This document shows, in pieces, positions 19,426 to 26,534 of a DNA stretch of 38,117 nucleotides. Each line of letters begins with the position of its first letter. Positions within the stretch are counted from its first letter, which is position 1. The DNA comes from Gammaproteobacteria bacterium. GTDB lineage: Bacteria > Pseudomonadota > Gammaproteobacteria > Xanthomonadales > Rhodanobacteraceae. The position numbers were made by a program, and so were the translations under genes. The stretch lies in the NCBI GenBank assembly GCA_021325195.1, contig JAJPHQ010000003.1, positions 1 to 38,117 on the forward strand. Reading direction: 5' to 3'. Under the pieces are notes generated by a model that was not told the DNA's origin, searched no databases, and saw only the letters and a program-made list of their open reading frames with translations.

Positions 19426-20501
19426 ACACGATGGTCATCGAGGCCGGGCAACTACCGCAGGAGCGGCCCGCGCCGGGCCTGCTGGGACTGGCCGAACGCG
19501 GCCTGCTGCCCGATGCATTGATCCGCCGCGGCATCCGCAACCTGTGCGCCGCACGCCTGCGCGAGGAACACGCCGGCGGTCCGGCCGCGCAGGCGGCGCG
19601 GCACGCCCGCCGCATCGAGATGCTGCGCAGCAGTCCCGTGGCGATCGAGACCGACACCGTCAACGCCCAGCACTACGAATTGCCGACGGAATTCTTCCGG
19701 CTGTGCCTGGGGCCGCGGCTGAAGTATTCGAGCTGCTGGTTCCCGCGCGGCGACGAAACCCTAGCCCAAGCCGAGGACGCCATGCTGGCGCTGTACGGCG
19801 AGCGCGCCCAGCTCGCGAACGGCCAGCACATCCTGGAACTCGGCTGCGGTTGGGGCTCGCTGACGCTGTGGATGGCCGAGCATTATCCGTCGGCGCGCAT
19901 CACCGCGGTGTCGTATTCGACCAGCCAGCGCCAATTCATCGAGGAAGAGTGTTTCAAGCGCGGCATCTCGAACGTGCACGTCGTCACCTGCGACGTGAAC
20001 GTGCTGGACCTTCCGCCCGGACAATTCGACCGCTGCGTGTCGATCGAGATGTTCGAACACATGCGCAACTACCAGACCCTGATGCGGCGCATCGCGGGCT
20101 GGCTGGCGCCGGGCGGCAAGCTGTTCGTGCACATCTTCGCGCACCGCACGCTGCTGTATCCGTTCGAGACCGAAGGCGCGGACAACTGGATGGGCAGGCA
20201 CTTCTTCACCGGCGGCCTGATGCCCTCGACGGACACCCTGTTGCACTTCCAGAACGAACTGCACATCGAACAACGATGGTTGGTCGACGGCAGCCATTAC
20301 CAGAAGAGCGCCAACCTGTGGCTGCAACGCCAGGACGCACAACGCGACGAAGTGATGGACGTGCTGCGTGGAGCCTATGGCGATGCCGCGCCGCTGTGGT
20401 TCCAGCGCTGGCGGATGTTCTGGATGTCCTGCGCGGAACTGTTCGGCTACGCCGGTGGCCGCGAATGGATGGTCGCGCACTACCGGTTCGCGCGGGCGTG
20501 A
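19422..20501 (+). CDS. Second CFA synthase-like SAM methyltransferase
   Basis: 359 residues, shorter than the upstream CFA synthase and only distantly similar to it. After an Arg/Ala-rich N-terminus come NAQHYELPTEFFRLCLGPRLKYSSCWFP (81-108), the SAM motif HILELGCGWGSLTLWMAEHYP (136-156) and VSIEMFEHMRNYQTLMRRI. The C-terminal part contains FVHIFAHRTLLYPFE and GRHFFTGGLMPS. This is the branch that also contains coclaurine N-methyltransferase-like enzymes and is regularly found beside DUF1295. Two different methyltransferases in one operon suggest two methylation steps, or substrates differing in double-bond position. GAGGAGCG before the ATG gives a good ribosome site. Confidence 0.88.
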   Translation: MNTMVIEAGQLPQERPAPGLLGLAERGLLPDALIRRGIRNLCAARLREEHAGGPAAQAARHARRIEMLRSSPVAIETDTVNAQHYELPTEFFRLCLGPRLKYSSCWFPRGDETLAQAEDAMLALYGERAQLANGQHILELGCGWGSLTLWMAEHYPSARITAVSYSTSQRQFIEEECFKRGISNVHVVTCDVNVLDLPPGQFDRCVSIEMFEHMRNYQTLMRRIAGWLAPGGKLFVHIFAHRTLLYPFETEGADNWMGRHFFTGGLMPSTDTLLHFQNELHIEQRWLVDGSHYQKSANLWLQRQDAQRDEVMDVLRGAYGDAAPLWFQRWRMFWMSCAELFGYAGGREWMVAHYRFARA

Positions 20502-20533
20502 GCCTGGGTTCTTTTGCCATTGGAAGAACACGC

Positions 20534-21100
20534 ATGCGGCATTTCCGCCATGGGCTGCTTGTCCTCGTGCTGGGCATCATGTCCGCCGCCGCCTTTGCTT
20601 CCTCGTTGCCGCCGATCCAGCCGGTCGCGCACGTGGACCTGCCGCGTTTCATGGGCAAGTGGTATCTGATCGCGACGATTCCGACGAGCTACGGCAGGAA
20701 TGCCTGCAACGCCGTCGAGACCTATACGCTGCAACCGGACGGCAACATCCACACCACTTTCAGCTTCCACGATGGCGCGTTCGAAGGTCCCTTCGAGCAC
20801 ATCGAGTCCACCGGCTACGTCAAGGCCGGCACCGGCAACGCTGTCTGGGGCGTGGCGCTGTTCTGGCCGTTCAAGCTGCAATACATCGTCGCCTACCTGA
20901 AGCCCGACTACAGCCAGATGATCGTGGCCCGCGACAAGCGCGATTACGTGTGGGTGTTCGCGCGCACGCCGCAGATCCCGCAAGACGATTACGAACGACT
21001 CGTTGCGCGTGTGCGCGCACTGGGTTATCCGCTGGCGAAACTGCGCAAGGTGCCGCAACGCTGGCCGCAGCCGGCGGCGACAACAGCAGGCGGCGGCTGA
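20534..21100 (+). CDS. Secreted lipocalin (Blc-like)
   Basis: 188 residues. A signal peptide (about 1-23, LLVLVLGIMSAAAFA|SS) is followed by the lipocalin opening VDLPRFMGKWYLIATIPTSY with the invariant GxW (41-43), and later FWPFKLQYIVAYLKPDYSQMIVARDKRDYVWVFARTP. Bacterial Blc lipocalins bind fatty acids or lysophospholipids at the outer membrane. This one has no lipobox cysteine, so it should be a soluble periplasmic form rather than a lipoprotein. ATG 20534 lies 32 bp after the methyltransferase stop and carries GGAAGA upstream. As last gene of the operon it could carry or sense the modified lipid. Confidence 0.9.
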   Translation: MRHFRHGLLVLVLGIMSAAAFASSLPPIQPVAHVDLPRFMGKWYLIATIPTSYGRNACNAVETYTLQPDGNIHTTFSFHDGAFEGPFEHIESTGYVKAGTGNAVWGVALFWPFKLQYIVAYLKPDYSQMIVARDKRDYVWVFARTPQIPQDDYERLVARVRALGYPLAKLRKVPQRWPQPAATTAGGG

Positions 21101-21117
21101 ACGGAAGGGTGACGCCG

Positions 21118-21147
21118 TGCATCCACGAGACGGCATGCGACGTATCT
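21118..21147 (+). promoter_or_regulatory. Candidate ECF sigma promoter of the fasciclin gene
   Basis: TGCATCC (21118-21124), 16 nt, CGTATCT (21141-21147), 46 nt before ATG 21194. Both elements and the spacing are identical to those at 8430-8459 and 13734-13763. It starts 18 bp after the lipocalin stop, so the fasciclin gene can be expressed on its own. Confidence 0.62.
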
Positions 21148-21193
21148 ACGGGTGCTTCCGAATCGTGAAGTCAATCCGAACAGGAGATATCGC

Positions 21194-21793
21194 ATGAAAA
21201 TTCGCATTTCACCACGCGCACTGGCGCTCGGCATGTCGCTGGCGCTGGCCGCCGGCACGCTGCCCGCCTTCGCGCAGATGTCGGGCGGCATGGGCTCGAT
21301 GGGTTCCGAGGGCACCGTGATGGTCGGCGGCGCGGCCATGTATCCGTCGCGCAACATCATCCAGAACGCGGTCCATTCGAAGGACCACACCACGCTGGTC
21401 GCGGCGGTGAAGGCCGCGGGCCTCGTCAAGACGCTGGAAGGCCCCGGTCCGTTCACCGTGTTCGCACCCACCAACGAAGCCTTCGCCGCGTTGCCGGCCG
21501 GTACGGTCGACACTCTGCTGAAGCCGGAGAACAAGGCCGAGCTGACCAAGATCCTGACCTACCACGTGGTGCCGGGCCGCTATACCAGCGCCGAACTCGC
21601 CGCCGACGCGGCGAAGAACGGCGGCACGGTCAGCCTGAAGACCGTCGAGGGCGATTCGATCACCATCGGCAAGGACGACATGGGCGGCTGGACCGTCACC
21701 GACGACAAGGGTAACGTCGCGCACATCACCATCCCCGATGTGATGCAGTCCAACGGCGTGATCTTCGTGATCGACAAGGTGTTGATGCCGTAG
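21194..21793 (+). CDS. Secreted fasciclin-domain protein (MPT70/Nex18-like)
   Basis: 199 residues from ATG 21194, with AGGAGA upstream. A signal peptide (about 1-27, ending LPAFA|Q) and a Met/Gly-rich linker (MSGGMGSMGSEG) precede one FAS1 domain (about 53-199). The domain has both conserved FAS1 boxes: GPFTVFAPTNEAFAALPAGTVDTLL (H1-like) and LTYHVVPGRYTS, plus the C-terminal NGVIFVIDKVLMP. FAS1 proteins of this type mediate adhesion or envelope interactions. M. tuberculosis MPT70 and MPT83, and rhizobial Nex18, are fasciclin proteins linked to SigK-RskA-type systems, which matches the sigma/anti-sigma pair at 10338-11695. It ends at a strong terminator. Confidence 0.93.
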   Translation: MKIRISPRALALGMSLALAAGTLPAFAQMSGGMGSMGSEGTVMVGGAAMYPSRNIIQNAVHSKDHTTLVAAVKAAGLVKTLEGPGPFTVFAPTNEAFAALPAGTVDTLLKPENKAELTKILTYHVVPGRYTSAELAADAAKNGGTVSLKTVEGDSITIGKDDMGGWTVTDDKGNVAHITIPDVMQSNGVIFVIDKVLMP

Positions 21794-21868
21794 GTTTCGG
21801 GCTCGTCCGTGAACGCGAAAGTCAAAAGCGGAGGTCCTTGTCCGCGCTTCCCGGCACGGCAGCAATCA

Positions 21869-21899
21869 CCGCCCCGGCCTGCAACCGGGGCGGCTTTTT
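21869..21899 (+). terminator. Rho-independent terminator after the fasciclin gene
   Basis: A 9-bp perfect stem CCGCCCCGG/CCGGGGCGG (21869-21877 and 21885-21893) with a 7-nt loop is followed by CTTTTT. It lies 76 bp after the fasciclin stop and closes the unit that begins at 13790 or 21118. Confidence 0.88.
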
Positions 21900-21923
21900 C
21901 CGGTGCCGCTCAAGGTGCCCGAA

Positions 21924-22084
21924 GGAAACTCTGATTTATCAGAGTTTCCAGGCGGCACAGGGACGTGCTGCCCGCAAATCAAGCACGCATTGGCTGCACG
22001 TGCTTGATTTGCGAAGCCGAATTCGGGCGTGTACCGAATTCGGCGTGCTCTGGCAAATCCTGGATGGATTTGTTCAGAGCTTCC
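21924..22084 (+). repeat. 161-bp multi-hairpin palindromic element with terminal inverted repeats
   Basis: The interval between the fasciclin and dioxygenase genes holds four successive hairpins: 21924-21949 (12-bp perfect stem, 2-nt loop), 21974-22012 (14-bp perfect stem, 11-nt loop), 22016-22044 (11-bp stem around two copies of CCGAATTCGG) and 22047-22080 (GCTCTG/CAGAGC plus CAAATCC/GGATTTG). The outer ends, GGAAACTCTGAT (21924-21935) and TTCAGAGCTTCC (22073-22084), are inverted copies matching at 10 of 12 positions. No reading frame in it looks coding. The structure is that of a non-autonomous mobile or REP-cluster element; whether it is transcribed as RNA is unknown. Confidence 0.65.
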
Positions 22085-22161
22085 GTGACCATGCAAGCGG
22101 CATTCCGCGCACGTCACGGTGGTAAGCTCGTTTCCGTCATTGCCGCGTCTCCGCGATCGTC

Positions 22162-22689
22162 ATGCCGCTCTTCCCGCCCTTCAACCTGCAACGCTGGATC
22201 GACGAACACCGGCACCTGCTGAAGCCGCCGGTGGGCAACAAGTGCATCGTGGACGGCGACTTCATCATCATGATCGTGGGCGGTCCGAATGCCCGCAGCG
22301 ACTATCACTGGGACGAGGCCCCGGAATTCTTCCATCAACTCGAAGGCGAGATGGTGCTGCGCGTGCAGGACGAGGGACGGCGCCGCGACATCCCGATCCG
22401 CGCCGGCGAGATCTTTTATCTTCCGCCGCGCGTGCCGCATTCGCCGCAGAGGATGCCGGATTCGATCGGCCTGGTGATCGAGCGCCGCCGCCTGCCGCAC
22501 GAGAAGGACGGCCTGTTGTGGTTCTGCGAAAAGTGCAACCACAGGCTCTACGAGGAGTACTTCGTGCTCGAGAGCATCGAGAAGGATTTCCCGCCGGTGT
22601 TCGAGCGCTATTACGGCTCGCTGGACGCGCGTACCTGCAAACGATGCGGCCATGTCGATCAACCGCCGGGCAGACACCGCGACAAATGA
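22162..22689 (+). CDS. nbaC: 3-hydroxyanthranilate 3,4-dioxygenase
   Basis: 175 residues, the standard size of the bacterial enzyme (also called HaaO). This cupin opens 3-hydroxyanthranilate to 2-amino-3-carboxymuconate semialdehyde using Fe(II) and O2. The iron ligands are visible as His49 and Glu55 ([16 protein letters not shown]) and His93 (RVPHSPQR), with Arg45 and Arg97 where the substrate carboxylate binds. The C-terminal rubredoxin-like metal site has Cys122/Cys125 (FCEKC) and Cys159/Cys162 (CKRC), as in bacterial homologues. It is the first kynurenine-pathway gene of the window; ACMSD, which takes its product, lies 2.3 kb downstream behind a FUSC membrane protein. Confidence 0.95.
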   Translation: MPLFPPFNLQRWIDEHRHLLKPPVGNKCIVDGDFIIMIVGGPNARSDYHWDEAPEFFHQLEGEMVLRVQDEGRRRDIPIRAGEIFYLPPRVPHSPQRMPDSIGLVIERRRLPHEKDGLLWFCEKCNHRLYEEYFVLESIEKDFPPVFERYYGSLDARTCKRCGHVDQPPGRHRDK

Positions 22690-22699
22690 CCTGACTCTG

Positions 22700-22727
22700 G
22701 TCATTCCGGACACTGCCCCGGAATGAC
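22700..22727 (+). repeat. REP-like short palindrome
   Basis: GTCATTCCGG (22700-22709) and CCGGAATGAC (22718-22727) form a perfect 10-bp inverted repeat with an 8-nt loop in the 98-bp gap between the dioxygenase and the FUSC gene. The GTCATTCC/GGAATGAC ends recur at 34243-34250 and 34398-34405. It might also act as a weak terminator, but there is no T-run. Confidence 0.5.
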
Positions 22728-22787
22728 GACACCGGATTTTGTTGCACGACCAAACACGAACGCTCGCATCGCCGGCACAATGCGCGC

Positions 22788-24893
22788 ATGAGTCTGGCCG
22801 CGCGGCTGCAACATCGTCCCTTGCTGCATGTCCTGGTGCAGACCCAGCGCCGCGACGTGCCGTGGCCGGTGGCGCTGCGCAACACCGCCGCAATCGTGCT
22901 GCCGCTCGCCGCCGGCGCGGCGACCAATCACCTCGCCGCGGGCCTGGGCATTTCGGCCGGCGCGCTGAACACCATGTTCGCCGACCAGCCCGGCCCGTAC
23001 CGGCTGCGCCTGCAGCGGATGCTGCTGACCGCGCTGGCCGCTGGCGTCGCCGCGTTCGCGGGTTCGATCCTCGGACAATGGCCGGCGGCGTTGCTGGTCG
23101 CGCTCGCGCTGTGGGGCTTCGCGGCGGCGCTGCTGGTCGCGATCGGTCCGAACGCAAGCCGTGCCGGACTGATCAGCATGATCCTGCTGGTGGTGCTGGG
23201 TGCGGAACCGCAACCCGCGGTGCACGCGCTGCCCGCGGCGCTGCTGATTTTCGCCGGCGGCGTGCTGCAGACGCTGTTCGCGATCGCCGCCTGGCCGTTG
23301 CAGCGCTACCGGCCGGAGCGGATGGCGCTGGCGGACGCGCTGCGGGGGCTGGCGGGGGTCGCCCGGGAAACGGTGACGCCGGGTCATTCGATCCCGCTGC
23401 CGCCCTCGCTCAACGACCTGCAAACGCTGCTGCTGGGCAACGGGCGTGCGAGCGGCCCCGCGGTGGAAGCGTTCCGGGTGCTGGCCGAACTGGCCGAGCG
23501 CATCCGGATCGAACTGCTGGCGCTGGCCGACCTGCAATCGACGTGTACCTCGGCGCCGCTGCGCGACGCCATCGGCGCGGTGCGCCGCGCCGCCTCGGAC
23601 GTGCTGGACGCGCTGGCCGATTCGTTGCAGCAGGCCGCACCGCCGCAGGCCCGGGCGGCGCTCGCCGCGTACGCCGCAGCCGCGGCGCCGTTCGAAAGAC
23701 CCGGCGGCATGGATGCCGACGAATCGATCCCGGCATCCATCGCCGCCGCGCGCGTGGCCGCGCTGGGCGGACAGTTGCGTGCGGCCGCGCGCAATGCGGA
23801 CGCTGCCGGCAGCCGCGGCGAGATCCGCGCGCAGGCGGCCGAATTCCGCCTGCCGCGCGCGCTGCGCCCTGCCAATCCCTTCGAGATCCTGCGCGCCAAC
23901 CTGCGCCTGTCCTCGCCCGCGTTCCGTCATGCGATCCGCTGCGGCGTGTGCCTCGCGATCGCACTGGCGCTGTCGCACGTGCTGCCGCTGTCGCGCGGCT
24001 ACTGGATGCCGATGACGGTCGCGATCGTGCTGAAACCCGACTTCGGCGCGACCTGGCGTTACGGCCTGCTGCGCATCGCCGGCACGCTGGGCGGCCTGTT
24101 CCTCACCACCCTGATCCTGCACTTCTGGCCGGGCGGTTTCTGGCAGGCGCTGCTGCTGATGACCGTGCTGTGCTTCGCCTACCGCGAACTCGCCACGGTG
24201 CACTACGGCATCGCGGTGGTGTGCCTGACCGGCTTGGTGGTGATCCTGCTGTCGTTCTACGGCATTCCCCCGGAAACCTCCGTGCATGCCCGCGCGGTGG
24301 ACACGGTGCTGGGCAGCATGCTGGCGTTGCTGGCCTATCTGGTCTGGCCGACCTGGGAACGCGGACGCGAGCGCGCGGTGCTGGCCGGCATGCTGGATGC
24401 GTATCGCGATTACCTTGCCGGCGTGCTGCACGGCAACCCGCGCGCACGTTTCGAGGCACGCATCGCGGCGCGCGCCGCGCGCAGCGCCGCGCAGGCCTCG
24501 CTGGACCGCCTGCGCCAGGAACCGGCCGGCCGCGACCGGCTGGCGCGCGCGCAGACGCTGGTCGCGAACGCCAACCGTTTCATGCGCGCGGCGATGGCGC
24601 TGGAAGCGGCACGCACCGACGCCGAGCCGCCATCCTTCCCCGCACTGGACGACTTTGCCCGGCACTGCGGGGAAGCACTGCGCGAATGCGCACAGGCGCT
24701 GCGCGATGCACGCGCGCCCGCCACGGGCGACTGGCGGTTGCGCGAGCGCCAGAAGGCGCTCGCTTCCGCGCTCGAGCGCCAAGGCGACCTGCCGCCCGCC
24801 TACGCCGCCGCGCTGCTGGACGCCAGCGACCGGATCGTCGACGCGATCGACAGCGTGGCGCACGTGCTGGCGCAAGGCGCCCACCCGGGCTGA
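22788..24893 (+). CDS. FUSC family membrane protein (aromatic acid exporter-like)
   Basis: A 701-residue protein with two hydrophobic bundles (about 30-170 and 385-520), each followed by a long soluble Ala/Arg-rich helical region. This is the duplicated layout of the FUSC/YccS/AaeB superfamily. The second bundle contains FRHAIRCGVCLAIALALSHVLPLSRGYWMPMTVAIVLKPDFGATW, the most conserved FUSC sequence. AaeB-type members export hydroxylated aromatic acids. Its position between the hydroxyanthranilate dioxygenase and ACMSD genes suggests it relieves build-up of aromatic kynurenine intermediates; that is inference. The start at ATG 22788 is chosen because homology begins there and a CACAAT box lies just upstream. 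Confidence 0.85.
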   Translation: MSLAARLQHRPLLHVLVQTQRRDVPWPVALRNTAAIVLPLAAGAATNHLAAGLGISAGALNTMFADQPGPYRLRLQRMLLTALAAGVAAFAGSILGQWPAALLVALALWGFAAALLVAIGPNASRAGLISMILLVVLGAEPQPAVHALPAALLIFAGGVLQTLFAIAAWPLQRYRPERMALADALRGLAGVARETVTPGHSIPLPPSLNDLQTLLLGNGRASGPAVEAFRVLAELAERIRIELLALADLQSTCTSAPLRDAIGAVRRAASDVLDALADSLQQAAPPQARAALAAYAAAAAPFERPGGMDADESIPASIAAARVAALGGQLRAAARNADAAGSRGEIRAQAAEFRLPRALRPANPFEILRANLRLSSPAFRHAIRCGVCLAIALALSHVLPLSRGYWMPMTVAIVLKPDFGATWRYGLLRIAGTLGGLFLTTLILHFWPGGFWQALLLMTVLCFAYRELATVHYGIAVVCLTGLVVILLSFYGIPPETSVHARAVDTVLGSMLALLAYLVWPTWERGRERAVLAGMLDAYRDYLAGVLHGNPRARFEARIAARAARSAAQASLDRLRQEPAGRDRLARAQTLVANANRFMRAAMALEAARTDAEPPSFPALDDFARHCGEALRECAQALRDARAPATGDWRLRERQKALASALERQGDLPPAYAAALLDASDRIVDAIDSVAHVLAQGAHPG

Positions 24894-24985
24894 TCGCGGC
24901 GCCGGAGCCACGGCGTTTCCCGCCGGCCGGCTGCGCGCAGCCTCCCGTCCGCAGCTCCGTGCTCCCTTGCTTCTATACTGCCCGC

Positions 24986-26011
24986 ATGCTCAAGATCGAT
25001 GTCCACGCCCACATCCTGCCGCCGGAATGGCCCAACCTCGCCGAAAAATACGGCGACAAGCGCTTTCCGGTGATGGTGTGCTCGGACGGTCAGCACCGCA
25101 TCTACAAGGACGGCAAGTTCTTCCGCGAGGTATGGCGGAACGCCTTCGACCCCGAATGCCGGATCGAGGAATACAAACGGCTGGGCGTGGACGTGCAGGT
25201 GATCTCGACGGTGCCGGTGCTGTTCTCGTACTGGGCCAAGCCCAACCAGGCGCAGGAACTGCACCGCCATCTCAACGAGCACACCGCGGAAATCTGCCGC
25301 AAATATCCGGAACACTACGCCGGCATCGGCACGGTGCCGCTGCAATCGCCGCGCCTCGCGATCGAGGAGCTGGAGTACTGCATCGAGCAGCTGGGCCTGC
25401 AGGGCGTGCAGATCGGTTCGCACGTCAACGACTGGAACCTCGACGCGCCGGATCTGTTCCCGTTTTTCCAGGCCGCCGCCGACCTCGGCGCCGCGATCCT
25501 GATCCATCCGTGGGACATGATGGGCCGCGAGACGATGCCGAAGTACTGGCTGCCCTGGCTGGTCGGGATGCCGGCCGAACAGTCGCGTGCGGCGTGCTGC
25601 CTGATCTTCGGCGGCGTGCTGGAACGCCTGCCCTCGCTGCGCGTCGCGTTCGCACACGGCGGCGGCTCGTTTCCCTACACCATCGGCCGGATCGAGCACG
25701 GCTTCCGGATGCGTCCCGACCTGGTCGCTACCGACAACGCGCGCAACCCGCGCGAATACTTCAAGCGTCTCTATTTCGATTCCTGCGTGCACGATCCGCA
25801 AGCGCTGCGCTATCTTCTGGATGTGGCCGGCGACGACCGCGTGATGCTGGGCACCGACTATCCGTTTCCGCTGGGCGAGCAGCAACCCGGCAGCGGCATC
25901 GATGCACTGAAACTCGATCAACGCCAGCGCGCGCGGCTGTTCCACGGCACGGCGCTGGAATGGCTGGACCTCAAGGCACAACGATTCACCAACCGCGCGG
26001 AGACCCCATGA
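24986..26011 (+). CDS. 2-amino-3-carboxymuconate-6-semialdehyde decarboxylase (ACMSD)
   Basis: 341 residues of the amidohydrolase-fold decarboxylase that converts 2-amino-3-carboxymuconate semialdehyde to 2-aminomuconate semialdehyde, steering carbon away from quinolinate. The zinc ligands are His7 and His9 (DVHAHILPP), His174 (LIHPWDMMG) and Asp291 (MLGTDYPFPLG). The catalytic His224 sits in AFAHGGGSFPYTIGR, and Arg51 is in the substrate-binding position. A TATACT box at 24974-24979 lies only 6 nt before the ATG, which would give a leaderless or very short-leader mRNA; no good -35 is visible. The stop overlaps the next gene by ATGA. Confidence 0.95.
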   Translation: MLKIDVHAHILPPEWPNLAEKYGDKRFPVMVCSDGQHRIYKDGKFFREVWRNAFDPECRIEEYKRLGVDVQVISTVPVLFSYWAKPNQAQELHRHLNEHTAEICRKYPEHYAGIGTVPLQSPRLAIEELEYCIEQLGLQGVQIGSHVNDWNLDAPDLFPFFQAAADLGAAILIHPWDMMGRETMPKYWLPWLVGMPAEQSRAACCLIFGGVLERLPSLRVAFAHGGGSFPYTIGRIEHGFRMRPDLVATDNARNPREYFKRLYFDSCVHDPQALRYLLDVAGDDRVMLGTDYPFPLGEQQPGSGIDALKLDQRQRARLFHGTALEWLDLKAQRFTNRAETP

Positions 26012-26532
26012 ACCGCAACACCGGATTGACACTTGCATGCATCGGCGCGCTCGCGGCCTGCGCGCTGGCACCCGCCGCGGTCGCGGCCGACTATTCGCTG
26101 GCCGGCGGTGCGGTGAAATTCTCCGCACCCGATGCGTGGCCGATGATCATGGAAAAGCAGGACGGCCCGCGCCAGTTCGTGGTGCTGCAGGTGAAGAATC
26201 CCGGGCCCGGCGGCGACGAATCGCTGGCGCGGATCAGCGTGACCGTGCAGCAGGTGGACGGCCTGCAGGGCTTCCAGCAATTCCTCAACGACAGCACCGC
26301 GCACGCGCGCAAGCTGCCCGGCTATCGCGCCGATGAAAGCATGCCGGTGTCGTCCAGCCTGCGCTACACCGCCATCGAGAACCGCCAGAAGAACGCGTAC
26401 ACCGAGAACTACGCGTACCGCAGCAACCTCGCCATCCAGGTGCGCTGCATCCGTCCGGTCGAGGCGCCCGCGGACTGGCGCGCGACGTTCGACGCCGGAT
26501 GCCAGGCGATCACCACCGCGATCCAGCATTGA
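26008..26532 (+). CDS. Secreted protein of unknown function in the kynurenine operon
   Basis: 174 residues starting at ATG 26008, which overlaps the ACMSD stop. A signal peptide (about 1-27, ending AAVAA|DY) precedes a single small domain: YSLAGGAVKFSAPDAWPMIMEKQDGPRQFVVLQVKNPG and, later, VRCIRPVEAPADWRATFDAGCQAITTAI with two cysteines that could pair. Bacterial proteins of this shape (a short beta-rich domain after a signal peptide, with FSxPxxWP near the start) are annotated only as hypothetical. It ends 2 bp before the kynureninase ATG, so it is co-translated with pathway enzymes although it should be periplasmic. Function not recognised. Confidence 0.8.
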   Translation: MNRNTGLTLACIGALAACALAPAAVAADYSLAGGAVKFSAPDAWPMIMEKQDGPRQFVVLQVKNPGPGGDESLARISVTVQQVDGLQGFQQFLNDSTAHARKLPGYRADESMPVSSSLRYTAIENRQKNAYTENYAYRSNLAIQVRCIRPVEAPADWRATFDAGCQAITTAIQH

Positions 26533-26534
26533 CG

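Noticed and set aside
21924-22084. CRISPR array
   Set aside because: The repeats are inverted pairs of different sequence, not direct repeats with regular spacers, and no cas gene is near.
22701-24911. Long open frame on the minus strand opposite the FUSC gene (and similar ones opposite kynU, parE, the aminopeptidase and the TPR protein)
   Set aside because: High GC in third codon positions opens antisense frames. These show no family motifs, and the plus-strand genes have clear domains and start signals.
22739-24985. N-terminal extension of ACMSD reaching back to 22739
   Set aside because: The upstream part is only the shifted frame of the FUSC gene. Homology and the metal-binding DVHAH start at 24986.
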